DNA of 43,752 bases from Treponema sp. (lineage in GTDB: Bacteria > Spirochaetota > Spirochaetia > Treponematales > Treponemataceae): positions 1 to 43,752 of the forward strand of contig JAEDCN010000018.1 in assembly GCA_016294105.1 (NCBI GenBank), in the 5' to 3' direction. Position 1 is the stretch's first letter. Every line of letters starts with the position of its first letter. The notes below the pieces were generated by a model that worked only from the letters and a program-made list of their open reading frames with translations, was not told where the DNA came from and did no database searches. The position numbers and the translations under genes are program-made. This document shows positions 1-7,470 of the stretch, one piece after another.

Positions 1-637
1 AAGAAGAAAAGAGTCTATGCTTTGATTTTTTGGAAGAAAAAATCAGGGAAGAGAGCAGGAAACTGATTGAATCAATCTATGCCGATGAAGTAAATCAGTT
101 TTTAGAGAAGATGGCTTCCATTTCAAACTTCAATCCACAACATTTGACAATATCTCGTCCGTTTCCAATAATAATCATATATTCACCTCCGTTTTTATTC
201 GCAAGGATAATAATCTTCAGATCAGCATATATCCTGCCGGCAACAAGCACCGCAGGACACAGCTTATGCTTTTGCACCACGGCATAAACTTCCGCACAAT
301 AATCTACAGCTTCAGTATACCACACAAAATAGTGACTGCAAGCAAAAATCTAAATATTTTTATGAAAAACTAAAAATTTTTGTGTTTGTTGCGCTAGGTT
401 TTGCAGGAATTATAAAAGCGCCGCGCAGGCACAATGTGTACGGCTGATGATGACTTACGTCTTTAAAATGCATATAAAAAAACATCTCTCAGAACAATTT
501 TCAGCATGATTCAAAGATTGAGGCGCAAACTGATGCGAGGAATAAATGGCAGCGCCTCAAACCCGCCGACAGCCGGAATTATTGCACGGCTGCTTGCACC
601 AGGAAAGCCTGAGGCACCCTATGGATGTGCGAGCCTT
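1..637. other. Left-edge accessory DNA with two gene fragments
   Basis: No intact gene is visible here. On the plus strand, about 1-120 reads as an open frame containing LEEKIREESRKLIES and DEVNQFLEK, which loosely resembles the N-terminus of some IS transposases; this is a weak match. On the minus strand a good Shine-Dalgarno (GGAGGTGA, about 184-191) precedes an ATG at 178 that opens a 27-codon frame ending at 95. A promoter-like TTGCAG/TATACT pair lies upstream of it near 310-340. It looks like the truncated 5' end of a gene joined to the transposase-like fragment. The stretch 330-637 shows only scattered short inverted repeats (for example GCCTCA/TGAGGC and CAGCCG/CGGCTG between 553 and 617). 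Confidence 0.3.
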
Positions 638-1630
638 TTACGGCGCATACAAAACCATAATATTTTTTATTTTGTCGTAAGAAGGATAAATCTCGTAGTC
701 GATTTTTACGTACCCAGAAGCCTGCGACACGGGGTAGCGGACGAGCGCTGTCTTTTTGTCGTCCGAATCTGAAACCCACAGCGCGCGTATTAAATTCGTG
801 TCAGATGAGTATTCCGCTCCCCAGATTGTAATGGCATGCCCGTATGTGCCGTTTTTTTCTCTGTTCGTTATGCCGAGCGCGACAGCGCCGTTTTTCAAGC
901 CTGAAAGCACGGCAGACGAAAAGCCTTCAATCGTGTCGAATTTTTCGAGGTATTTGTATGCCGTTGGGCTGAAAAGATTCCACTTTGATTTATCGATATA
1001 CTCAAGCAGATAGCCGCCCTCATCTTTTGAGGTAGAACTGGCGGCCGCCATGTACCACAGCACTCCGTTTAGAAACGTGCCTTCGCTGTCGCCCCAGCTG
1101 CTTTTGAATTTTTCAAAGATTTTATCAGCGCCGCGCGGCAACGAGTCTTTCAGCGTCTTTCCGTCTGCTACGTATCTTTTCTGCCACCATGCGACAAGAT
1201 TTGCGGAAACGGCGGCCCAGCACAGCTGAGAGTCGCCCTGCCCGTTTTTGTTCGCGTCAAAAAACGTCTGCATCGTGACGCCCGGCGCAAAGAGGCGGTA
1301 TGTGTCGTCAGGAAGTTTTTCAGGTTTGTTTGCCTCCGTTTCTACCTGCGGCGCTTCGCTTTCAGGCTCTTTAGGAGCAGGAGCGCCGGCATCCGGCTCC
1401 GGCGGCGCAGGATTTTCTGCCGTTTCGCTTCCGGCATTTTTGTTTTCTGATGACGAGGGGGTGCTTTCTTCAGGCAGCTTGCGCTCCCCGTCGCTTTCAT
1501 CAATTTTTTCTTTTTGCTGTTCAGTGCCTGTATTTGAAGCCTGAGGGTATGCCGCGCCGTCTGCTATATTGCTGCAGGCAGCGAAAAAAAACAAAGCGGC
1601 TATGGAAAATAACAACAGGAATCGTTTCAT
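638..1630 (-). CDS. IdeS/Mac-1-like cysteine protease lipoprotein (putative IgG protease)
   Basis: This 330-residue protein has a lipoprotein signal peptide with Cys19 in a lipobox-like FAAC, then a Pro/Glu/Ser-rich linker (about 35-108) and a C-terminal peptidase domain. The domain contains QLCWAA (Cys137), GHAITIWGAEY (His265) and WVSDSDD (Asp288/Asp290), with Lys128 nine residues before the Cys. This order and spacing closely follow streptococcal IdeS (Cys94, His262, Asp284/Asp286, Lys84), peptidase family C66, which cuts IgG in the hinge. I infer a surface lipoprotein protease; IgG as substrate is not proven. There is no Shine-Dalgarno. A TTGACA/TATTAT-type promoter at 1641-1668 places the start codon only a few bases after the transcription start. 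The neighbour at 2518 is another protease lipoprotein. Confidence 0.8.
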   Translation of the reverse strand: MKRFLLLFSIAALFFFAACSNIADGAAYPQASNTGTEQQKEKIDESDGERKLPEESTPSSSENKNAGSETAENPAPPEPDAGAPAPKEPESEAPQVETEANKPEKLPDDTYRLFAPGVTMQTFFDANKNGQGDSQLCWAAVSANLVAWWQKRYVADGKTLKDSLPRGADKIFEKFKSSWGDSEGTFLNGVLWYMAAASSTSKDEGGYLLEYIDKSKWNLFSPTAYKYLEKFDTIEGFSSAVLSGLKNGAVALGITNREKNGTYGHAITIWGAEYSSDTNLIRALWVSDSDDKKTALVRYPVSQASGYVKIDYEIYPSYDKIKNIMVLYAP

Positions 1631-1640
1631 AGTATAGAAT

Positions 1641-1668
1641 ATAATATGATTTTATTGTCCGGTGTCAA
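1641..1668 (-). promoter_or_regulatory. Promoter of the IdeS-like gene
   Basis: On the minus strand TTGACA (1663-1668) is followed after 16 bp by TATTAT (1641-1646). The ATG at 1630 lies about 10 nt past the -10 box with no Shine-Dalgarno between, so the transcript is predicted to have a leader of only a few bases. Confidence 0.6.
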
Positions 1669-2517
1669 GCATTGCACTCGCCCAGCCTGGCACCGTCCGC
1701 CAGCCCTGTCAGCTTTTCCTTTTTTGCAGATTTTTTTTATTTCCTTTTATGGAAGAAAAAATTTACAACCACAGGTTTTCTCCAAAATTGGCAGTATATG
1801 TGCCATCATTCCGAGCGTAGGCGAAATTTTCTGATTTGCAAAACCCGTCCATCTGTCTGTCCAGCTCAAGCCATACAAGATTGCATCTGTACTAAAGCGC
1901 ACTTGTGTAATATGGAAGTGTCCGCTTTAACGGCGGACATGCAGACAGCCACAACCGATACATAAATGAAAATGAATGAAGGCCACCACAAGCGGCGAGG
2001 TATCATTCGTTCTTAGAAGAAATCCCACTCTGCCTTTAATACCCTTTATTCCGACGCAAGGTCGGGGTATCAAACCATCGGCATGAATAAAATTTGGAAC
2101 GCATTTTTCCCAGTCTTTGTAGAATTCAATGCTGTCGCCACAGTAAAAATGGATAGAATCGAAATCATTTTTCTGCATCCGAGCCTCTGTCATTCGTATG
2201 CTCTATAACATCTGCGACATCTGATACCTCGCATACAGACAGCGCATGGAGCGATACAGCAGAATTTATATACACAGAATAATCTATCAATAAGCCATGC
2301 TCACAAAAAATCAGCTTTTGTAAAAGCGAATGTTCAATGACTGCGGAGTTACACTACACGTTTTGTGGCGTGACAGTACACATTCCGTAGACAGTGCTGT
2401 TTCCGCTTTCCAATGCTTTATGCAAAAACTGATTTCCGCAGCACCTGTTTTTCCTGGCTGGACAAAGCCGTAAAAACGAGTCATACTATGATGTACGGAG
2501 ATAATGGAGAGCGCGGC
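1669..2517. pseudogene. Intergenic stretch with a decayed minus-strand gene
   Basis: Between the two protease genes I see no intact gene. On the minus strand an open frame from about 2350 to 2180 (containing HGLLIDYSVYINSAVSLHAL) appears to continue after a frameshift into a frame from about 2193 to 2040 with IHFYCGDSIEFYKDW and FIHADGL. The second piece loosely resembles small methyltransferase-type proteins with a GDS...HADG pattern, but this is a guess. A small GC-rich hairpin (GTCCGC/GCGGAC) sits at about 1920-1938. I read the region as a degraded gene remnant. Confidence 0.25.
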
Positions 2518-4785
2518 ATGAAAAAAATCGTTCTTTTTGCATTTTCTGTTTTTTGCATTATGTCTTGCGATTTAGGTGTTTCGATTGACGATACGCAAGC
2601 TGCCGGAAATCGTCCTGCGTATGAAGGAGGCTCCGCGCCGCAAAATGAAAACGGCTCAAACACTTCAAGCAATTCAAACTCCTCGGGCACTTCAGGCGGC
2701 GGATTCGGCGGAAATTCCCAGACAGACGAAAATAATAAAATCTATGAGCACTCAGACGAAGTTGTTTCAAACGAACCGGTGTACATAATCGACGCGACCG
2801 GAAGTGGCGCGCCGTATCTTGCCATTGTCACGGCTCCTGATTTTAAGGCGAGCGAAAGTTTGGCGCGCTATAAAAAGCACAAGACACGGCAAGGCTATGT
2901 TGTCGTTGACGTTGAAGGATCCGGAAAAACTGCGGAACAGATACGAGCTACGCTAAAGGCAATCTACGATGAAAAAGTGAAAAACAACGACGGCCGCATG
3001 GCAGTTTTGCTTGTGGGAAACTGCCAAAGCGGAGCGGACACAGGAAGCGCGGCGTATCTTCCAGCGTTTTGGAGCACGTCAGATGACGCAAGAAAGCCGA
3101 CCGACTATTATTTCGGCGAATATGACGGAAACTACGGAGCGTATGATGGAAAAACAGGCGATTACGGAAAGGCGTTTGTCCAGGAGGCGGCAGTCGGACG
3201 CTTTTCTGTTTCAAGCGAAACTGACTTGCAGGCTGTTGTCGAAAAAACTATTTTCATGGAGGAGGGTGTAAGCGCGCGCTCGGCGGCGGACGTAGTCGGA
3301 ACGTCAAGAGATTTGAACACTGCCTGGCAGCTCAGGCTTGTCGAATCATACCTTACAAAGCGCGGCTCGCCTCCGGTAAAACTTGTCTCTTCGTGGAAAG
3401 AAGAGCTTGCAAATGCAATTAACGCAGGAGCGGGTTTTGTCATTTACACCGGGCACGGCGCGGTAAGCGGATTTGACGGCTTTTGGAATGAGGATGTCCC
3501 CAAGCTTTCCAACTGCGGTTCGTTTCCGTTTGTCGTCGCCTCAACGTGCCTGACAGGCTCGTACCAAGACACATCGTTCGCCGAGGAAATGGTCAACAAG
3601 GCGGACGGCGGCGCGGTCGCCTATATCGGTGCGTCAATTGAATCCTTGTCCGACAGAAACCAGCAGTTTATAAGCGGAAACGTAACTTCCATAACGCAGG
3701 ATATCAATCAGTCAAACTACGCTCCCGCCTTAATCGGCTCGCTGTATCATTCGCGCGCGGCGTCAAACGACGGCTTTAAAGTGCGCACTGCAGGAGGCAC
3801 GTTGCAGGCGGGATTCAGGTACTTGCAAAGCGCCGGCTCCTCACAGGACGGAACGTTAAAACGCAATGTGCTGTACACAATTGAAATTTACAACCTGATA
3901 GGAGATCCGACATATATGCCGTACACCGAAGCCCCTCAAAAGGCGGCGATTAAGGTTTCAGGGACAGTCATGAAAGGCAGGAATTTTTCTGTTTCAACGG
4001 CTCCGTTTGCCCAGGTCGCGTTAACAAGCAATGACGAGGCGATAATCGCGGTCGGTTATGCAGACGAATTCGGACAGCTGACGCTTTCGGTTCCGAAAGA
4101 GTGCGACAGGCATTCCGCTTTGCTCTATGCAATCGCGCCGAATTATACCGGAAGCTCTGTTGAAGTTCAGATTGCAGATGAAAGCGGAAGCGCAAGCCAG
4201 GACGCGACGCTCAAAACGCTGACTGTCTCAGGCGCGGCTGTTGACTTGCGCGAGGGCGTGTTTGAACATGATATTCAGGTTGCGTATGAAAATAACCCCG
4301 CTGTCATTTTTGCAGAGGCGAGCAGCCCTGCCGCCAAAGTGACCGGCGGCGGATCAAAATACTTGAAGCTTGGAGAAAACAAGGTTTTAATCACGGTGAC
4401 TTCAGAAGGCGGAAACAAACAGACATACACGCTCAATATCACGAGGAAGGCAAGCGCGCTCAGCAACAATTATTACCTGAAAACGCTTGAGATTTTTAAC
4501 TCTGCATCTGAAGAGCTTCCGCTTGACGGCGTGTTCGACAAGACGGCGTGGCAATTCAGCGTTCACGCGAAGAGAAACGACACAATAACAATATGCGCCA
4601 GAACCGAAGATGAAAGCGCTGTCTGCTGGTTTGACGGCGATGACGAGAAAAAGGCGGCGGACAGTTTTGAAAAAACGCTGACAGGCATATCAAAATATTC
4701 TTCGGGCGGCATTTCACATACTATTTACGTGCGCACGGCTTTTGGAGAGAAAAAGGCCTTTGGTCTTACTGTTTACCCGGATTAG
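2518..4785 (+). CDS. Gingipain-like C25 family cysteine protease lipoprotein
   Basis: The ATG at 2518 is chosen because GGAGAG lies just upstream and it opens a lipoprotein signal peptide (MKKIVLFAFSVFCIMSC, Cys17); upstream in-frame ATGs have no such support. The 755-residue protein then has a Ser/Asn/Gly-rich linker (about 35-75) and a peptidase C25 domain (about 95-500) with the catalytic pair in YTGHGAVSGF (His313) and VASTCLTGS (Cys344), plus the family-typical NLIGDPT near the domain end. The C-terminus carries two repeats of the cadherin-like beta-sandwich type, about 590-670 and 672-755, each starting with a LKTL motif. Gingipains cleave host proteins after Arg or Lys. Substrate preference cannot be read here. 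The protein is probably anchored on the cell surface. Confidence 0.82.
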   Translation: MKKIVLFAFSVFCIMSCDLGVSIDDTQAAGNRPAYEGGSAPQNENGSNTSSNSNSSGTSGGGFGGNSQTDENNKIYEHSDEVVSNEPVYIIDATGSGAPYLAIVTAPDFKASESLARYKKHKTRQGYVVVDVEGSGKTAEQIRATLKAIYDEKVKNNDGRMAVLLVGNCQSGADTGSAAYLPAFWSTSDDARKPTDYYFGEYDGNYGAYDGKTGDYGKAFVQEAAVGRFSVSSETDLQAVVEKTIFMEEGVSARSAADVVGTSRDLNTAWQLRLVESYLTKRGSPPVKLVSSWKEELANAINAGAGFVIYTGHGAVSGFDGFWNEDVPKLSNCGSFPFVVASTCLTGSYQDTSFAEEMVNKADGGAVAYIGASIESLSDRNQQFISGNVTSITQDINQSNYAPALIGSLYHSRAASNDGFKVRTAGGTLQAGFRYLQSAGSSQDGTLKRNVLYTIEIYNLIGDPTYMPYTEAPQKAAIKVSGTVMKGRNFSVSTAPFAQVALTSNDEAIIAVGYADEFGQLTLSVPKECDRHSALLYAIAPNYTGSSVEVQIADESGSASQDATLKTLTVSGAAVDLREGVFEHDIQVAYENNPAVIFAEASSPAAKVTGGGSKYLKLGENKVLITVTSEGGNKQTYTLNITRKASALSNNYYLKTLEIFNSASEELPLDGVFDKTAWQFSVHAKRNDTITICARTEDESAVCWFDGDDEKKAADSFEKTLTGISKYSSGGISHTIYVRTAFGEKKAFGLTVYPD

Positions 4786-4789
4786 GCAC

Positions 4790-5040
4790 GCGGACACAGC
4801 AGGAGCCAGAGGCTGGTTACCAGCATCCTTGCCCACAATCTCAGCACCATGGGAGCGGTATACCTGTTGTTCCTTAAACCACTCTTAAAGTGGGGGAGAG
4901 GATTGGATGCCCAGCCGAGGCTCCAACTCCACCATCGTGGCCACGGCGGAGTCCCGCTCCTGCTGGCTGGCGAAGCCCACTCGGATGGTGCCGGAATTCT
5001 CGGTCACCACCTCCAGCGTGCGACCCCTTAATTTTTTTGT
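4790..5040 (-). pseudogene. C-terminal fragment of an unrecognised protein
   Basis: The minus strand from about 5035 to 4900 encodes a frame with LEVVTENSGTIRVGFAS and VATMVELEPRLGI and no start codon, then a stop. A further coding-like stretch (KEQQVYRSHGAEIVGKDAG) follows. I do not recognise the family. It abuts the IS1595 remnant, so it is probably debris of an earlier insertion or deletion. Confidence 0.3.
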
Positions 5041-5059
5041 CTAGTCTAGTGTAGCCGAT

Positions 5060-5311
5060 TCAACCGTTGAATTTCGCAAGCCTGCACTTGGCAAAGCTCC
5101 TGACAACCCAGAGGTTTGTGCGTTCTCTATCCCGTTCACATGGCTCTTCTCCCTGGAGCAGTCGCTGCCAGCAGTATCTTGTGCCGGAACTCATTGTACC
5201 AGCTGTTCACCGTGTTGCGGTTCACACCAACAATTTCCGCACACGCCGTCGCCGTTATATCCGCACAAAAGCATCGGATAATCTGCCTGTGTTTTTGTGC
5301 ACTTAATCTCT
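5060..5311 (-). pseudogene. IS1595-family transposase remnant, internally deleted (left copy)
   Basis: Read on the minus strand, about 5311-5156 encodes the N-terminal helix-turn-helix part of an IS1595-type (ISXO2-like) transposase, with the pieces RLSAQKHRQIIRCFC and VGVNRNTVNSWYNEFRH. The frame then jumps directly to the C-terminal end, containing VRSFAKCRLAKFNG, with the central DDE catalytic region missing and the frame broken. About 75 bp of the C-terminal part is nearly identical to the plus-strand remnant at 41.5 kb, so the two copies lie in opposite orientation around a 36-kb segment. It cannot make an active transposase. Confidence 0.7.
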
Positions 5312-5335
5312 TGTATTTTCTTCCTGCTTCTGGAG

Positions 5336-5460
5336 ATGCTAGTCAAGAACCTTCAAAAAAATCTTGGCTGGAAAACTCCAAACGAGATAGCTGCTTAAAC
5401 TGTCCTAGAATTTGGGGTCAGTTCAGACCAGTAGAGGGTGTCTCCTCCTAACTACATCCC
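5336..5460 (+). pseudogene. Possible C-terminal scrap of an IS3/IS30-type transposase
   Basis: The frame ending at 5398 contains KNLGWKTPNEIAA before a stop, which resembles the common C-terminal LGxKTPxE motif of IS3/IS30/IS481 transposases. Nothing upstream in frame belongs to the family, and the following 60 bases show no gene. This is a weak but recognisable remnant. Confidence 0.3.
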
Positions 5461-6353
5461 TACTCTATATCCTCAACAACTTCTTTTGGAGGAACTTCCA
5501 GTAAGTGGGGGTTCTTCAGGTGGAGTCGCATTTCCCGCCAGGCAACTGCGTAGTAGTGACCATCACAAATTCGTTCGTCCATGGTAATAGTACAATCTAA
5601 ATAACGAGTTCTTTTAATGGAGCCATCCTTTTGTAGTTCATTTTGGTGGCGGGAGGTGCTGAAGGCAATGAACATGGGTACGGTACCAAAATCATACAGG
5701 TGGTGATAAATGGTTGGGATTCCCAAGGACGCAATGGAAGAGATAACCAAGGAACCGTGAAAGGGGCTTAAATCTGTTAGGAATTTTGGAATCCAGCCAT
5801 AGTAATCAAACCAGGTCAAAAAGCTCACCGCCCCCCGCAACAGGAAGCGCGGCATAAAAGCTAAAAGTCCCACCAATTTGTCAAAGCCATTGTCCTCATC
5901 AGAGGCATTTTTGTATTCCTGGATTTTTTCTGTACACTGGCGATAGACATCATCCAAGGTATCTTCTGGCTTGAAGTGGAATTTAACCATGGTTTCAGGA
6001 GCATTGACAGACATCTCCTTTTTTACCGCCATAATCACTTGGATATCGTTTCTGGCATAGAGATTCAAGCCACCGATAAAGCGATTGACACCAGGATTTT
6101 GTGAAACAGTCCGTACATAGGCTGCAATGATAATGTGAAGTATTCCCAAGTCAGGATAACCTTCCTGCCTTTTTTTTTGGATATAGGCATCGATTTCTTC
6201 AGTGGAAAATCCATCCTGAAAGAAATTCTGGGCACCAGTACGTGAGGGCATGATGAAGGTAGCCACTCGCATCATGGGGTCTCCCGTGCGAATCAAACGG
6301 CCATCCTTGCGGTCTCCTAAACGACGTCTTTTCTTGTCTTGTGTTTTATGCAT
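5460..6353 (-). CDS. E2-like acyltransferase-fold protein (2-oxoacid dehydrogenase catalytic-domain family)
   Basis: The 297-residue protein resembles the catalytic domain of dihydrolipoamide acyltransferases (chloramphenicol-acetyltransferase fold) but has no lipoyl or subunit-binding domain. The C-terminal TMDERICDGHYYA (about 260-272) aligns with the active-site motif HxxxDG, but the usual His is Glu (DERICDG instead of DHRxxDG). Catalysis by the classical mechanism is therefore doubtful. No other pyruvate-dehydrogenase-type genes are nearby. A TTGACA/TACTAT promoter puts transcription start at the ATG, and there is no Shine-Dalgarno. The in-frame MMRVATF downstream is an alternative start, but it too lacks a ribosome site. 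The function is unknown. Confidence 0.65.
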   Translation of the reverse strand: MHKTQDKKRRRLGDRKDGRLIRTGDPMMRVATFIMPSRTGAQNFFQDGFSTEEIDAYIQKKRQEGYPDLGILHIIIAAYVRTVSQNPGVNRFIGGLNLYARNDIQVIMAVKKEMSVNAPETMVKFHFKPEDTLDDVYRQCTEKIQEYKNASDEDNGFDKLVGLLAFMPRFLLRGAVSFLTWFDYYGWIPKFLTDLSPFHGSLVISSIASLGIPTIYHHLYDFGTVPMFIAFSTSRHQNELQKDGSIKRTRYLDCTITMDERICDGHYYAVAWREMRLHLKNPHLLEVPPKEVVEDIE

Positions 6354-6358
6354 ATTTT

Positions 6359-6388
6359 ATAGTACTTGATAAAATTACTATCTGTCAA
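6359..6388 (-). promoter_or_regulatory. Promoter of the E2-like gene (leaderless)
   Basis: Minus-strand TTGACA (6383-6388), 18 bp, TACTAT (6359-6364). The ATG at 6353 lies 6 nt past the -10 box, so the transcript should begin at or next to the start codon. Confidence 0.65.
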
Positions 6389-6426
6389 TTAAAAAGAATC
6401 ACTCACAAATCATGAAAAGATCAATA

Positions 6427-6455
6427 TTGAAAGCAAATCCGACTATTGCTATACT
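6427..6455 (+). promoter_or_regulatory. Promoter of the dus gene (leaderless)
   Basis: TTGAAA (6427-6432), a 17-bp spacer and TATACT (6450-6455). The expected start of transcription, about 6462, is the A of the ATG that opens the synthase. No Shine-Dalgarno is present. Confidence 0.7.
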
Positions 6456-6461
6456 GTGAGC

Positions 6462-7466
6462 ATGAGGCTCATTCTTGCTCCTATGGCTACCCTAACCCAC
6501 GCCGCCCTCCGTTCTACTATTGCTCAATTCGGGGGGTGTCATGAATATTACACAGAAATGATTCAGGCTGGAACCCTTTTAACAAATGGTCCCTTTGAAA
6601 AATATTACCTCTTTACTACTCCTGAACCAGAAAAGCTTGTATGGCAAATCACTGGGGGAAAGATTTCTGCCATGGTGGAGGCTGCAAAAATGTTGTCACA
6701 AATGGAGGGCATTGGGGTGGACATTAACATGGGATGTTGTGCCCCAGATATTGTGCGAGCTGGTGCGGGAATTGCTTGGATGCTGAAAGACCAGCAGGAA
6801 ACACAACAACTAGTGGCTCAGGTGGGACAAGTAGTGCGACAAAACAACAAAAGATTCAGTGTAAAGCTGCGACTGGGAGATGAGGACTTTACAAAAGAAG
6901 GCTTTTTTTTCTTTGTGGATATGCTGGCCCAAAGGGGAGTTCAGCAAATTACCCTTCATCCTCGTACAAAAAAAGAAAAATATCGTAATCCACCAAAACT
7001 TGAATACGTCAAACAGCTTGTAGAATATATTAAAGAACGAGACTATGATATTCAGGTGGTGCTGAACGGAGCGGTGTCAGATGGAGCCAGTGCAGAAAAG
7101 GCTGCACAATTAGCTCCTGGGATTTCAGGCATTATGATTGGTCGAGCCGCTGTTCAAAAGCCCTGGGTTTTCAAAGAAATTGCCAGCTACCAAGCACATA
7201 AAGAGGCAAAACAAGAAACATTTCAGGTGGATTTACTTGAAACAGGATGTCACTTTATTCAGAAGCTACAACAATTTCAGCCGCCAGAGTTTTACAAGAC
7301 ACGATTGCAACGATTTTTTGCCTTTTACAGCGACAACGTTCAGTTTGCCCATCACCTCCGCACAGGGCTTTTAAATCACCCCACTCCAGAAGGCTGTATT
7401 CAGCAGCTAGAGGAATATTTTGCTGTGGCACCAACAGAACGGGTACGATTGATAGGAGATAAGTAA
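6462..7466 (+). CDS. dus: tRNA-dihydrouridine synthase
   Basis: This is an FMN-dependent reductase that converts uridine to dihydrouridine in tRNA. Family motifs appear in order: APMATLTHAALR at the N-terminus, DINMGCCAPDIVRAGAG (about 90-108, the catalytic Cys region of Dus enzymes), SVKLRLG, LHPRTKKEKY, VVLNGAVSDG and GIMIGRAAVQKPWVF. The length of about 335 residues fits the family. I prefer the ATG at 6462 to the GTG at 6456, because the promoter -10 box ends at 6455 and predicts transcription from about 6462. The gene is followed after 4 bp by a diguanylate cyclase whose Shine-Dalgarno (GGAGAT) lies inside the end of dus, so the two are probably co-transcribed. Which Dus subfamily it belongs to is uncertain. 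Confidence 0.9.
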   Translation: MRLILAPMATLTHAALRSTIAQFGGCHEYYTEMIQAGTLLTNGPFEKYYLFTTPEPEKLVWQITGGKISAMVEAAKMLSQMEGIGVDINMGCCAPDIVRAGAGIAWMLKDQQETQQLVAQVGQVVRQNNKRFSVKLRLGDEDFTKEGFFFFVDMLAQRGVQQITLHPRTKKEKYRNPPKLEYVKQLVEYIKERDYDIQVVLNGAVSDGASAEKAAQLAPGISGIMIGRAAVQKPWVFKEIASYQAHKEAKQETFQVDLLETGCHFIQKLQQFQPPEFYKTRLQRFFAFYSDNVQFAHHLRTGLLNHPTPEGCIQQLEEYFAVAPTERVRLIGDK

Positions 7467-7470
7467 CAGA

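Noticed and set aside
95..325. A 76-codon minus-strand gene starting at 325
   Set aside because: Its start lies inside the promoter-like boxes, and a well-supported Shine-Dalgarno/ATG at 178 suggests the real, truncated gene starts later.
553..617. Inverted repeats in the left accessory region as an attC site
   Set aside because: The matching GCCTCA/TGAGGC and CAGCCG/CGGCTG arms are short and no GTTATGT-type core is present.
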